A stretch of 64,000 bases of DNA from Nitrosovibrio sp. Nv6 (GCF_900110495.1 NZ_FODX01000001.1:62001-126000), one strand, 5' to 3'. Positions 45,020 to 55,144 are shown, counted from the first letter of the stretch. A program made the numbers and translations. Notes: generated by a model not told the origin, from the letters alone.

Positions 45020-47566
45020 ATGGCCAAATCCGATTCACTCAAAACCTACCGCGCCAAACGTGATTTTACTGTAACTTCAGAACCCTCCGGCATCAGTAAT
45101 AGCGGTAAGGCAGACGGGACGGCTTTGTCGTTTGTCGTCCAGAAGCACTGGGCAACCCGCTTGCATTACGACTTCAGACTTGAACTCGACGGAGCCATGA
45201 AAAGTTGGGCTGTCCCGAAAGGACCCAGCTTCGACCCAAATGACAAACGAATGGCAGTTCATGTTGAAGACCATCCTGTTTCCTACAATAGTTTTGAAGG
45301 CGAAATTCCACCGGGACAGTATGGCGCGGGTAAAGTCATTATCTGGGATAAAGGAACCTGGGTTCCTCTTGAAGATCCTCATAAGGGCTATCGTGGCGGA
45401 AAGCTGAAATTTGAATTGCGCGGGCACAAACTGAAGGGGCACTGGGCATTAGTCCGCATGAGAAGCAAGGAAGAAGAAAAGCAGGAGGCCTGGCTGCTTA
45501 TTAAAGAAAAAGATGAATATGTCCGTCCGTCAAGCGATTATAGCGTGGTGGATGAAATGCCCGAGAGTGTTGCCAAGCTTGAACGCCCCGCGACTCGGAA
45601 AATTGAAGAACCGGCAAGTACAGGATCTTCCGGTACCAGACGAGGGCCATCCAGGAAAAAACAAAAACCGGGCTTGCCGGAAAACGCGGTTAAAGCTGAT
45701 CTTCCCCATACGTTGCGGCCTCAACTGGCCACGCTCGTAGATGGACCTCCCAATGATGCGGATGAGTGGATCTATGAAATCAAGTTCGACGGTTATCGAA
45801 TGCTGACGAGAATAGACGCCCGAGCGGTCAGGATTTTTACCCGCAATGGACATGACTGGTCTCATAAAATGCCGGGCCTGGTAGAAGCAATAAGTAAAAT
45901 GAAGTTGAAGCCTGGGTGGCTCGATGGCGAACTCGTGGTATTGAATGAAAAAGGCATACCGGACTTCCAGGCTCTGCAAAACGCATTCGACAGTTCGCGC
46001 ACGCAAGGCATTATCTATTATTTCTTTGATGTACCGTTCTATGATGGATATGACTTGAGAGGCGTTCCTCTTGTTGAGCGTAGAGAATTGCTGAAAACGC
46101 TTCTTGAGACACCTCCTGAAAAAATACGCTTCAGCGACATTTTCGATGCGTCACCCCACGACATTGTTGCCTCCGCGTGCCGTCTTGGACTGGAAGGCGT
46201 TATCGGCAAGCGTAAAACCTCGACTTATGTCTCGCGCCGCTCTTCCGAGTGGATAAAGCTGAAGTGCAAGCAACGTCAGGAATTTGTCATTGGCGGCTAT
46301 ACGGATCCGAAGGGTTCCCGAACAGGGATAGGCTCGCTTCTGCTCGGCTTTTATGATGAGGACAAGAAACTCCAATATGCTGGAAATGTAGGCGCCGGAT
46401 TTAGCGATAAAACGCTTCGAGACCTTAAAGCGAATCTGGACAAGGTTCCTGCTCGGCGTTGTCCCTTCGTTGAAGGGAGCGGCATCGATAAAAAGGCCCA
46501 TTGGATCAAGCCAGCACTAGTGGCTGAAGTTTCCTTTGGCGAATGGACGCGGGGCGGTCATATTCGCCATTCAGTTTTTCATGGCTTAAGATCGGACAAG
46601 AAAGCAGAATCCATTATTCGCGAGAAACCGATGCATATCGACGCAGCGAAACCAGCGAAACCAGCTTCTCTCTCGTCGTCGCTGAAGATAACAAATCCTG
46701 ACCGCGTGATTGACCCGTCTACAGGGTTCAAGAAAATTGACCTCATTCGTTACTACTCATTGGTCGCTCCTTTAATGCTTGAGCACCTCAAAGCGAGACC
46801 GGTATCACTTGTGCGCGCGCCGGAAGGGATATCGGGTCAACTGTTTTTTCAGAAGCATTGGGAAAAAGAAAACATGCCGGGAGTGAGCCAGCTTGATCCC
46901 GCCCTGGATCCGGAGCATGAGTCACTGCTCGAAATTGAAACTGCTGAGGGTTTGTTATCAGCTGCTCAAATGAATGTGATCGAGTTTCATACCTGGAACG
47001 CCACAAAAAATGCTATTGGCAAGCCTGACAGAATGACGTTCGATCTCGATCCCGGTGAAGGTGTGAAGTGGCCGCTCATGCAGGAGTCGGCGCAGCTTGT
47101 TTACGTATTCCTCAAGGAATTGGGGTTGAAGTCTTTTCTGAAAACCAGTGGGGGAAAGGGCTTGCACGTTATCGTGCCGATCAAAAGACTGCGCGATTGG
47201 GATACCGTAAAAGACTTTTCTCAAGCCATCGTTCAACATCTGGCCGAAACCATACCGCAGCGTTTCGTTGCAAAAAGCGGACCGCGCAACCGCGTCGGAA
47301 AAATTTTCGTTGATTATCTCCGCAATGGTTTCGGTGCAACGACCGTATCCGCCTGGTCGGTACGTGCACGTCCTGGCTTGGGCGTATCCGTACCCGTGTC
47401 TTGGGAAGAGCTGGAGTCGCTTACCAGTGGTGCGCGCTGGTCTGCGTCCAATATCCATGAGCGCCTTGATAAAGGCAACAATCCATGGTCGGACTACGAC
47501 GCTACAAAGCAGTCAATAGTTCCGGCGATGAAGAAGTTGGGATTCAAGCCAAACAAAGGGCAGTGA
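45020..47566 (+). CDS. ligD: Multifunctional DNA ligase D (LigD)
   Basis: End-processing and sealing enzyme of bacterial NHEJ, 848 residues in the order phosphoesterase-ligase-polymerase (as in Pseudomonas). The 3'-phosphoesterase region is near residues 30-150 (FVVQKHWATRLHYDFRLELD, EDHPVSYNSFEGEIP). The ligase nucleotidyl-transfer lysine is K255 in EIKFDGYRM, with GVIGKRKTSTYVSRRSSEW later. The primase-type polymerase begins near LKITNPDRVID, with metal-binding D675 and D677 in MTFDLDPGEG. All three active sites look intact. Cotranscribed with ku. Confidence 0.96.
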   Translation: MAKSDSLKTYRAKRDFTVTSEPSGISNSGKADGTALSFVVQKHWATRLHYDFRLELDGAMKSWAVPKGPSFDPNDKRMAVHVEDHPVSYNSFEGEIPPGQYGAGKVIIWDKGTWVPLEDPHKGYRGGKLKFELRGHKLKGHWALVRMRSKEEEKQEAWLLIKEKDEYVRPSSDYSVVDEMPESVAKLERPATRKIEEPASTGSSGTRRGPSRKKQKPGLPENAVKADLPHTLRPQLATLVDGPPNDADEWIYEIKFDGYRMLTRIDARAVRIFTRNGHDWSHKMPGLVEAISKMKLKPGWLDGELVVLNEKGIPDFQALQNAFDSSRTQGIIYYFFDVPFYDGYDLRGVPLVERRELLKTLLETPPEKIRFSDIFDASPHDIVASACRLGLEGVIGKRKTSTYVSRRSSEWIKLKCKQRQEFVIGGYTDPKGSRTGIGSLLLGFYDEDKKLQYAGNVGAGFSDKTLRDLKANLDKVPARRCPFVEGSGIDKKAHWIKPALVAEVSFGEWTRGGHIRHSVFHGLRSDKKAESIIREKPMHIDAAKPAKPASLSSSLKITNPDRVIDPSTGFKKIDLIRYYSLVAPLMLEHLKARPVSLVRAPEGISGQLFFQKHWEKENMPGVSQLDPALDPEHESLLEIETAEGLLSAAQMNVIEFHTWNATKNAIGKPDRMTFDLDPGEGVKWPLMQESAQLVYVFLKELGLKSFLKTSGGKGLHVIVPIKRLRDWDTVKDFSQAIVQHLAETIPQRFVAKSGPRNRVGKIFVDYLRNGFGATTVSAWSVRARPGLGVSVPVSWEELESLTSGARWSASNIHERLDKGNNPWSDYDATKQSIVPAMKKLGFKPNKGQ

Positions 47567-47728
47567 AGATGAATGCCTGTAAGAACCGGGGGCGGATCTA
47601 AAGCACGAACTCGAACCTTGTAATCAGGTGATCAAACCTTGTGTAACGCGGCGTTTTGAAGGAATTCTGAAAAAGTAATGTCCGAGTTTACCAACTGCGC
47701 GCTAGGGGCTTTGCAGATGGTCAGGGTT

Positions 47729-48766
47729 CTAAGGCTTGACCCCTGTAACCAAGCTATAGTAGCCGAAAGCGGGGTATATCTGAATGTCATGAAACCCGGC
47801 TTCTGACAACATGGTGGACAGCTCGGGGGCAGAATAAGACTCACCCTCTGTCCACCCCATCATTAACATGCTGAAGGCAGCGGTCGCGAAAGGGCCGGTT
47901 TTCTTGTCGTTATAGAGCATTCCATGAATGATGATACGCCCTCCGGATGGAAGGCTATTAAAGCTCTTTGCCGTAAGAAAATTACATTTATCCGACGGCC
48001 AGTCATTATAGACGGAGGAATAAAAGTGTAGATCGGCCGAAGGCAGGGGATCACTCCACATGTCGCCTTCGCACGTCCTAATACGGCCCTGCAGGTTGTG
48101 CTGGCCGATGAATTCTTTAGCGACTTCGCATACCTGTGGAAAATCGAAAACTATTGCCTGTAGATTCGGCAACTTCGATACGGCACCAATAGAATGCGCG
48201 CCCGAGCTTCCGCCAATATCGAGCATTGTCCGGTGACTGGATAGATCCAGAACGTCCGGCCAGCAGAATGCGGATGTAATACTGAAACTGTACATGCCGC
48301 GGGTAAACCGGCGCACTTGCTCAGCCTGATCCTCATGAGATCCATAGATGGCCGATCCCCCGTAAACCTGGGGGGTATCCGTGAGGACCGCCCTTTTCAG
48401 GCTCGCAAATGAATGAACTTGATCATCATCTATCATCAAATCCCAAAAGAAACCAAAATAGTTGGGGCTCGTTTCCAGTAGATAATGCTCTGCGACCGGG
48501 GTGAGCGAATAGCGTTCATCTTGCAGGGACAAGAAGCCAAGCGCTGTTGCAGTTGTTAAAATGGCTTCGGCGGGCCGCCTCTTTATGTTCAGCTTGTCGC
48601 AGATGGCGGGCAGCGTCAGCGCCCCATCGGCGAGCAGGGGAAAGACCTTCAGTTTATGCGCCAGCAGTAACGCGGGATAGCCGTAGATCCCGAGTACAAC
48701 ATCCCATAGCGGCCGGTCATCTTCTATTTTCATCGAATTAGCGCTTATGGACGCTTCCTGAGTCAT
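47729..48766 (-). CDS. O-methyltransferase family 2 protein
   Basis: A 345-residue SAM-dependent O-methyltransferase of the plant/actinobacterial type. An N-terminal dimerisation winged helix (about 20-100, LPAICDKLNIKRRPAEAILTTATALGFL) precedes the SAM-binding motif MLDIGGSSGAHSIGAVSKLP, IVFDFPQV and the catalytic-side segment SVYNDWPSDKCNFL. The catalytic-base position reads as Asn-Asp here (YNDW, against the usual HDW). That may matter for activity. The substrate is unknown. AGGATTTTAC precedes the start. Confidence 0.87.
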   Translation of the reverse strand: MTQEASISANSMKIEDDRPLWDVVLGIYGYPALLLAHKLKVFPLLADGALTLPAICDKLNIKRRPAEAILTTATALGFLSLQDERYSLTPVAEHYLLETSPNYFGFFWDLMIDDDQVHSFASLKRAVLTDTPQVYGGSAIYGSHEDQAEQVRRFTRGMYSFSITSAFCWPDVLDLSSHRTMLDIGGSSGAHSIGAVSKLPNLQAIVFDFPQVCEVAKEFIGQHNLQGRIRTCEGDMWSDPLPSADLHFYSSVYNDWPSDKCNFLTAKSFNSLPSGGRIIIHGMLYNDKKTGPFATAAFSMLMMGWTEGESYSAPELSTMLSEAGFHDIQIYPAFGYYSLVTGVKP

Positions 48767-48893
48767 AAGTAAAATCCTTTTTTACCGAAAACTGGATGGT
48801 CAAGCTATACAACCATTAATTTCGCCGGGCAGTCCAATATGTGGATAGGGGCGCGGAAACCCGAACTTTTTAATTAAGAGAGATCTAGTCAGG

Positions 48894-49394
48894 TCAGCCG
48901 GTCGCAGCGCCCTCGGACTCAACCAGACGTTTTATGTTTCGCACCGTTCGTTCCGCGCCATCCTGAACGGCGGTGCGGACCAATGGCTCAAACGGCCGCA
49001 TAAATACCTGGATCTCAAGTAATTCAAACGTAAATTGCAGTTTGACCGACTTTCCATCACGGTCATCCTGCAACTCGTAAATACAGCGAAAAGGTTCGGA
49101 GAGGCCAGCGAAGGCCAAGCGCCTATAGGGTTCATAAATCGTTATCCTGAACTTCGATTCCGACCGGTGTCCCTGGTCGACACGAACCTGCCTCGCAATC
49201 GTTCCCAGCTTCACAGGGCCGTCGCCGAGCTGCTCAAGCTCTTTGACCTCCGGCGACCATTTGGGATAATTCAAAAAAAGGTCTTCGCCGATATATTTGA
49301 ATACCTTTGTGGCAGAACATTCCATCAGAATGTTCGCTTTGCCCACTACAGGCTCAGAGGGGCCTAAGTTGAACATGGACCCTAAATTGAACAT
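48894..49394 (-). CDS. SRPBCC/polyketide cyclase-like protein
   Basis: A 166-residue START/Bet v1-like protein. ANILMECSATKVFKYIGEDLFLNYPKWSPEVKELEQLGDGP begins the lipid-binding fold, and the long C-terminal helix (MRPFEPLVRTAVQDGAERTVRNIKRLVE) closes it. Function unknown; such proteins bind hydrophobic ligands. The N-terminus repeats itself (MFNLGSMFNLG) through an 18-base tandem duplication. AGGAG lies 9 bases before the first ATG. Confidence 0.8.
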   Translation of the reverse strand: MFNLGSMFNLGPSEPVVGKANILMECSATKVFKYIGEDLFLNYPKWSPEVKELEQLGDGPVKLGTIARQVRVDQGHRSESKFRITIYEPYRRLAFAGLSEPFRCIYELQDDRDGKSVKLQFTFELLEIQVFMRPFEPLVRTAVQDGAERTVRNIKRLVESEGAATG

Positions 49395-49566
49395 AGTATG
49401 CTACTCCTGTTCCTCAGCCTGGAGATCCGATCGTCTACTTTATTTACAGTAATTGTATGCGGTGCCAAGTAATGCGGCCGGTAAGGTCATCTATAAAAGC
49501 AAAACGAGCAGATCTTCCCTGCTCTGAATAAGCTTCCGGCTAGCCCAACTGCCCCTAGCCCAAAGC

Positions 49567-50403
49567 TTAGTTCAGTTTGTCTGCTTTAACAACTTCTTTA
49601 GGCAAAAGCAGCTCTCGTGGATGACGCGCGATTTGCGGAGGTACGGTCATCAGATAACAATTATTGGCACATTGTTCGAGTTTCCATATCTTCCCATCCA
49701 TTCCCTCCGGGACGGGATATGAGAAGTAGGTGTTCTCTGTTGTGTTTGCCAACACAACAGTACCTTTCGGATCAACGATGCGCGCTCCAATATTCTTCCA
49801 GTACCCGCCTATCACGCTGGTGTTTTTCGGTACGTAGAAATAAGCGGCATAGCTGTCGCTAAATGGCGAAGGTTTCTTCAATTCCTGGTTGACGTGTGTC
49901 ATGGTAAATTGCGGCTCCCAATCAATGGCGAACCCGGCTTTGTCCTTCACGTCGATACGGTACAGCTTTCCAGGGGTCAAGTTCACCTTGTAGTTTCTGA
50001 CCACCTTGTCCGGAGGCAGAACAGCTTCCGCAACTGCAACACCGGCCGTGGCGTCGACGAAAGTCAGCTTCGTATTGATAGGAATAGGGTACGCAATACC
50101 TGTTTTACCGGCGAACGTAAAATCGGATTGCCCCGGTTTCATGAACAAATACCAATGATGATTACCAGCGAGGTTAACAACGTCGGTTCTCGGGCGGGGG
50201 TCAGCATCAAATGCTGCGGGTTTGACCAGATCCAGTGAGAACTTGGCCGGGGTAAATATCGATTCCGGATTATCGGCAATAGCCGCCCCGGCCTTTGCGG
50301 GATTCGGCTGTGGCTCGTTGGCTAACGCCACCGTGGTATCAGCAAAAGATACCTGAGCAATCAAAGATATTCCGGCAATGTACATAATTAAATCATTTTT
50401 CAT
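49567..50403 (-). CDS. Exported protein of unknown function
   Basis: A 278-residue protein with a signal peptide (LIMYIAGISLIAQVSFA, cleavage likely before DTT) and no family that I recognise. The mature part is probably beta-rich, with VNLAGNHHWYLFMKPGQSDFTF near residue 77 and a Cys pair CANNC near the end (LEQCANNCYLMTVPPQIARH). It has the look of a periplasmic or outer-surface protein. AAAGGAGGG gives a very strong ribosome binding site, so it may be well expressed. No close operon partner. Confidence 0.65.
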   Translation of the reverse strand: MKNDLIMYIAGISLIAQVSFADTTVALANEPQPNPAKAGAAIADNPESIFTPAKFSLDLVKPAAFDADPRPRTDVVNLAGNHHWYLFMKPGQSDFTFAGKTGIAYPIPINTKLTFVDATAGVAVAEAVLPPDKVVRNYKVNLTPGKLYRIDVKDKAGFAIDWEPQFTMTHVNQELKKPSPFSDSYAAYFYVPKNTSVIGGYWKNIGARIVDPKGTVVLANTTENTYFSYPVPEGMDGKIWKLEQCANNCYLMTVPPQIARHPRELLLPKEVVKADKLN

Positions 50404-50523
50404 AAACCCTCCTTTCTACTCATGTTCAAACATTTGTTGCATAAAGATCAGGTGTTCAGTCCCGCGTATGCTGGTGCGCAGCTTATCGTGCCGTCTCTTC
50501 GAGTTTCTTGACCTCGGCCCTAC

Positions 50524-50739
50524 CTAACGCATGGGGCTTTCGGGATTCCGGCCTGTGATCAGCAAATCATCCTCCACAACCGGGACGATACATCGGGAAA
50601 CAACGCTGTTGATGAAGCGGTTTTTGGACTCTGCATCGATAACATATTCCCGATAGATCAGAGCATGGCACTTACCGCAACCAGATGGCGATTTCACCGA
50701 GTCAGATCCAATGCTGTTGTCGATACCAGTGCACAGCAT
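50524..50739 (-). CDS. Small CxxCH-containing reading frame, doubtful
   Basis: Up to 71 codons, overlapping the end of the epimerase gene by 38 bases; a GTG at about 50698 would give a 57-residue product starting just past that overlap. The sequence KSPSGCGKCHALIYREYVID contains CGKCH, formally a CxxCH heme c motif, but no signal peptide is present, so a zinc-binding or chance origin is as likely. No family recognised. Confidence 0.3.
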   Translation of the reverse strand: MLCTGIDNSIGSDSVKSPSGCGKCHALIYREYVIDAESKNRFINSVVSRCIVPVVEDDLLITGRNPESPMR

Positions 50740-51685
50740 CCCTTGCTGATTCCTCTATGGGCCGCGACTTCAAACCAAGTTCGGCAAAGGTTTCTGAGGG
50801 ATCGATGTGTATGGAACGTTTTGTAAGCCGGACCCCCGTGATGGTTGTCATAGGCATGCAATGCGAGATGTGGTCGGCCCACAGCTCACTGAACCAACCA
50901 ACTGCAAGCGCCGCCGGATAGGGAATGGCCCATTTTGGGACCGGACGATTCACGATACGTCCAAGAACTTGAAGCCACTCGATCAACCGATAGTTGTATC
51001 CACCAAGTAAATACCGGACGCCAGCCCGGCCTTGTTGCATCGCACGCACCAACCCGTCAGCCACGTCGCGCACGTCAATCAGGTTCAATCGACAATCAAG
51101 ATATGCCGGAATCTTTCCTTGACAGAATGCAACCGAAAGGCGAGTTGGAGGCGTTTTATTTCGATCTCCAGGTCCGATGGGCAATGTCGGGCTACATACG
51201 ATCACTGGAGCGCCCGCCTCGGCAAGTTGGAACACAGCTTGTTCCGCGCGGAATTTGCTCAGGCAGTAAGGCCCGACCATGTCCTTTTCACGAAAGCGTG
51301 CGGGCTCAGCGGTTCCACCATTGGATTGATCCGATGCGAGAATACTTTCAGTGCTTACATACAACGCTCGGCTCACTCCGTTGTCGAGTGCAGCCCGCAT
51401 GACGTTGAGGGCGCCGATATGATTAATCTCGTCATATTCACGACGTTTGTGCCGCCAAAGATTTGGATCGGCAGCCAAGTGGTAGACATGCTCGCATCCA
51501 CGTGTAGCATTGCACATCGCGCCCAGGTCGCGAATATCTGCTCGAACAAGTTCAATATAGTCTAGGGGTAAATGATTTACCACTGCAGAGGGGTGTTCAA
51601 GCACTCGCACGGGTTCGTGGGCGTTGATTAATTGCTGTACGAGATGTGAGCCGATAAATCCTGCGCCACCTGTCACCAAATTCAT
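50702..51685 (-). CDS. NAD-dependent epimerase/dehydratase family protein
   Basis: A 327-residue extended short-chain dehydrogenase. The NAD motif GGAGFIGSHLVQQL starts at residue 6, then HVYHLAADPNLWRH, the active-site YCLSKFRAEQAV (YxxxK) and SPTLPIGPGDRNKTPP. It is of the type that acts on hopanoid, sterol or sugar-nucleotide substrates; the exact substrate is not visible. The frame is open to 51847, but ATG 51685 begins the Rossmann fold directly and the extra residues are Cys-rich and unlike the family. Confidence 0.85.
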   Translation of the reverse strand: MNLVTGGAGFIGSHLVQQLINAHEPVRVLEHPSAVVNHLPLDYIELVRADIRDLGAMCNATRGCEHVYHLAADPNLWRHKRREYDEINHIGALNVMRAALDNGVSRALYVSTESILASDQSNGGTAEPARFREKDMVGPYCLSKFRAEQAVFQLAEAGAPVIVCSPTLPIGPGDRNKTPPTRLSVAFCQGKIPAYLDCRLNLIDVRDVADGLVRAMQQGRAGVRYLLGGYNYRLIEWLQVLGRIVNRPVPKWAIPYPAALAVGWFSELWADHISHCMPMTTITGVRLTKRSIHIDPSETFAELGLKSRPIEESARDAVHWYRQQHWI

Positions 51686-51922
51686 ATCAAGACACCGTTT
51701 GGGCAGAAACGCCGCAAAGTGGTGAAACTGCGTTCGTACTTTGGGGTGCCGCTCGCGTTTGGGAGAGATTCGATCAACCGGATCGATAACGGTATTATTA
51801 ATTGGACAGACAAGCCTCGCGCAAGTCGAACAAGATGTTCGTTGCAAGCATTGATCCCGGCATGGCCTCTTCCCATATCTGTGACTGCTCCCAACGGGGA
51901 ATCGCTAACGACATCCTATTTT

Positions 51923-52777
51923 TTACCCATTTATTACAGTGCCCCCATTCGGATGAAGCACTTGTCCTGCCATGTATGAGCAGTCCTGAGAGGCTAGAAA
52001 AACATAACAGGGCGCTACCTCGTCAGGTTGTCCAGGCCGTTTTATCGGGACATCTTTTCCGAAACTGCCGACTTTCTCGGGCGGAAAAGTGGATGGTATT
52101 AAAGGTGTCCATATTGGACCAGGAGCCACGGCGTTAACATGTATTCCACGCTCGATCAACTGTAGCGACAACGATCGGGTGAACGAAACGATTGCGCCTT
52201 TTGTGGTGGAGTAATCAAGCAGGTGCGGGCTTCCCTTATAGGCTGTTACCGAAGTCGTGTTAATTATGCGCGCTCCCTTTTTAAGATGGGGAAGCGCAGC
52301 CTTCACCATGTGGAACATCGAAAATATGTTTGTGCGGAAAGTTTTTTCGAGCTGCGCATTATCGATATCAAGAATGCTTTCGCGAACGTGTTGCTCCGCG
52401 GCATTGTTCACCAGGATGTCGATTTGGCCCAAAACGTCGGCCGCCTTTGCCACGACTTCCTTGCAGAATTTTTCATCTCCTACGTCTCCAGCAATTAACA
52501 GACATTTTCTCCCGCACTGCTCGATTTCGTCTTTTGTATCATTCGCATCTTCGTGCTCATTGAAGTAGGCAACGACTATATCCGCTCCTTCTTTGGCAAA
52601 GGCGACAGCTACAGCACGCCCGATACCGCTATCCCCGCCGGTAATAATCGCAACCTTGGATTTCAGCTTTCCACTGCCTTTGTATCCCTCAACAGTCGAG
52701 TCAGGCCGAGGTTCCATCTCTGTTTCCAGGCCTGGTTGCTGCGTTTGATGCTGTTCAGGAATTTCTATGGTTCCCAT
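51923..52777 (-). CDS. SDR family oxidoreductase (YghA/YhdG-like)
   Basis: A 284-residue classical short-chain dehydrogenase with an N-terminal Pro/Glu extension of about 40 residues (EQHQTQQPGLETEMEPRP). It has cofactor motif IITGGDSGIGRAVAVAF, NNAAEQ, catalytic Ser-Tyr-Lys in TTSVTAYKGSPHLLDYSTTK, and the end AGQVLHPNGGTVING. This subgroup is often stress-induced and NADP-linked. Its substrate is unknown. GGAGGC lies before the start. Confidence 0.9.
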   Translation of the reverse strand: MGTIEIPEQHQTQQPGLETEMEPRPDSTVEGYKGSGKLKSKVAIITGGDSGIGRAVAVAFAKEGADIVVAYFNEHEDANDTKDEIEQCGRKCLLIAGDVGDEKFCKEVVAKAADVLGQIDILVNNAAEQHVRESILDIDNAQLEKTFRTNIFSMFHMVKAALPHLKKGARIINTTSVTAYKGSPHLLDYSTTKGAIVSFTRSLSLQLIERGIHVNAVAPGPIWTPLIPSTFPPEKVGSFGKDVPIKRPGQPDEVAPCYVFLASQDCSYMAGQVLHPNGGTVING

Positions 52778-53125
52778 TGCGAATGCCTCCGTGATTGACG
52801 TTTAAGATAACCCGGTGCCGTCAATGTCACGGCTTATCCGTGTATAGCGGCATGAACGCACTTATATCCAGCTACCGATATCTCGAGATAAAGAGTGGCA
52901 TGATGCCGCCTCCTCTCAAGAATCAATGTCAGTCAGTACGAAGCTCGGGCTTCAGAAGCGAGCGTTGAAAATCAGAAAGATAATAGCCCACTATAATGAT
53001 CGTCGCGCCTTGATCCGTACGCTGACACACATAAGAGAGGGAGTGATCTAAGTAAGGGGATACCCAGTAGTCCGAGTTTGCTGAACAAGCGCCACCGCTA
53101 CCGCCACCTGGCGCCACGACCTTTC
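52778..53125. other. 348-base gap between SDR and AsmA genes
   Basis: No convincing gene. A 92-codon minus-strand frame (52929-53207) overlaps the end of the AsmA gene in another phase and has no domain or good start. The SDR promoter is probably near 52800-52900 on the minus strand. Confidence 0.45.
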
Positions 53126-55144
53126 TCAGGGTTTCCCGGCTCGAGTCTCTTTCTTTTGGGATTTCTTCGGCAGTGGTTTTTCCACCGAGGCAATCAATGC
53201 CCTGCAATTATTATCCTCACCCGGACCCGTCTCGATCAGCGGTATCAGCGCAGCGACGGGCGTTGCAAAAATACCCAGCAATACTGCCGCGCCAACGCGT
53301 ATCGCCAACATCTTGTCCGGATAGACCGTGGGATCCTTGAAAGTACCGCCAATATGGACAGGTGTACGGAGACTGACAATACTGAAGTCTTTGGGCTGAG
53401 GAGACAACTTCATATCGATGGTTTCTTCAACCAAGCTTATCTGCCCTTCGCCAATAATATTGGTGTCGGCTGTGTCAATGATGAAGACCTCGCTGGTCAT
53501 TATGCCGTTCTTGATATCGAAATCGCTTACAGCGCAACGAACCTTGACGTTTTTGTCTCCGGTAACCAGAAACTTCATGATTTCGGCTCCGTCGAGTCCT
53601 ATGATTTCCAGCATCAGATTACTGATCTGCCCTCCAGCCATGATTAACCCAAAGCGGCCATCCGCCGACGCCAGAAGCGCTCCGACCGATTCTCCCTGAC
53701 CCTTCAATTTCATTTTGCCGCCAATTACACCCTTGCTGCCCTCGGTAAGTTCGATCTTGGGGAAAAGCTTCGGTAACTGCAGCCTTTTAAAATCCACCTC
53801 AGCTTCACCGGCCGGGGTTTCATTGCGAGCATTTATGGTGAGGTTTGAAACGATATTTCCCCCTGCAACCGAGAAGTTGGCAGGATCGAGCGTCAGTAGC
53901 CCGTTATCCACTTTGAGATGCGCCACCAGATGTTCAACTGGCAAATCCTTGTTACGGATGGATTTGCCCGTGAATTTGACGTCCGCGTCCATGGCCTGCA
54001 ACCGATCCACCTGAAATTTCTTGTCAGGTAGAACACGATGGCGCTGAGCTTCTATCGAGGCTTTCTTTTCCTGTTTCTCCGCTGGAGTGTCCTGCGGCTG
54101 GGGCGCGCGTCTGGCGCCGATAAAACCCCTTAAATCGTTCAGATCCAGAACTTGGGATACGACGTCGCCACGTAACATCGGGCGCTCACCGCCCGTATCA
54201 AAAAGTATGTCGCCGCCGAGATCGCTTTTGCCTACCGTTCCCGAAAATCCTTTCATGGACCATTCGGTTTTTTGATGCAAAAGCCGTCCTGATATGTGGT
54301 ATGGCGGCGAGGGGAAAATGACAATCCCCACAATCGGGTAGAGCGCGGATAGATCCTCGCCGCGGATATCCACGTTCAAGTCCATTGCGGGCAACTTGGC
54401 AACCCGCGTAACCGTGCCGTCAATCGTCGCGCGGGTTGTTCCTACTTCCGCGCTCGCCTTGATGGGATAGGGATATGTCTTGTCCGTGAGCGATATAACT
54501 GCGCCACCCTGGGCTTGAGCCTTGAACTGCAAACCGGTGAACTTGCCTTCTGCGGCCACATCAAGCGGCATATCCCGCACGTCCGCACCGGATTCGTTGT
54601 TTATGCTCGCTGTTATGTCAGTTTCGGTCTTCGGGTCGCGAAAGATAAGCTTGCCCTGATCCAGGATGAGCTTTCCGATTTCCGGTAATTCCGCTTTCTT
54701 TTCCTCTTCTTTTTTCAAATCCCAGTTACGCTTTCCATCCACACTTTTCTCAAGGATGATTTTCGGGTGGGATATGGATACTTCAGGCAATACGATATCC
54801 CCCAGAAGCAGATCCCAAAGGCTGATCCTGAACGCAACCTTATCCACCCCGAGCATTGGCTGCTCAGTTCCCCATTCCGCATTGGCAAGCGAGATCCCTT
54901 CGGCACTGATCAACGGGTTTAGTGACAACCTGACATCCAGATCGCCCCGGATAACGAATTCGCGATCTGTTTTTTCGGTGACCTGGCGCTCTATGTATGG
55001 CTTCATCATATTCCAGTCAAACCAGATGACGAAAATTATGACAAGCAGCACAAATAACGATAACGTGCCGAAGACGGACAATCTTCTCTTTGTACGGGCT
55101 CTCATGTCTGCAGGATTCGTAATCCGGGAAGTAAAATGAGCCAT
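53126..55144 (-). CDS. AsmA family protein
   Basis: A 672-residue inner-membrane-anchored protein with one N-terminal helix (LSVFGTLSLFVLLVIIFVIWF, about 22-42) and a long periplasmic beta-rich body. DREFVIRGDLDVRLSLNPLISAEGISLANAEWG is the AsmA N-terminal signature, and the C-terminal region (GEGQISLVEETIDMKLSPQP, then VHIGGTFKDPTVYPD) closes the fold. AsmA-like proteins are linked to phospholipid transfer between membranes. A Lys-rich C-terminal tail (KPLPKKSQKKETRAGKP) is unusual. The ATG at 55105 is an alternative start. Confidence 0.88.
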   Translation of the reverse strand: MAHFTSRITNPADMRARTKRRLSVFGTLSLFVLLVIIFVIWFDWNMMKPYIERQVTEKTDREFVIRGDLDVRLSLNPLISAEGISLANAEWGTEQPMLGVDKVAFRISLWDLLLGDIVLPEVSISHPKIILEKSVDGKRNWDLKKEEEKKAELPEIGKLILDQGKLIFRDPKTETDITASINNESGADVRDMPLDVAAEGKFTGLQFKAQAQGGAVISLTDKTYPYPIKASAEVGTTRATIDGTVTRVAKLPAMDLNVDIRGEDLSALYPIVGIVIFPSPPYHISGRLLHQKTEWSMKGFSGTVGKSDLGGDILFDTGGERPMLRGDVVSQVLDLNDLRGFIGARRAPQPQDTPAEKQEKKASIEAQRHRVLPDKKFQVDRLQAMDADVKFTGKSIRNKDLPVEHLVAHLKVDNGLLTLDPANFSVAGGNIVSNLTINARNETPAGEAEVDFKRLQLPKLFPKIELTEGSKGVIGGKMKLKGQGESVGALLASADGRFGLIMAGGQISNLMLEIIGLDGAEIMKFLVTGDKNVKVRCAVSDFDIKNGIMTSEVFIIDTADTNIIGEGQISLVEETIDMKLSPQPKDFSIVSLRTPVHIGGTFKDPTVYPDKMLAIRVGAAVLLGIFATPVAALIPLIETGPGEDNNCRALIASVEKPLPKKSQKKETRAGKP

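Noticed and set aside
52929..53207. 92-codon minus-strand frame overlapping the AsmA 3' end
   Set aside because: Its first third is AsmA coding DNA in another phase; no start signal or family for the rest.
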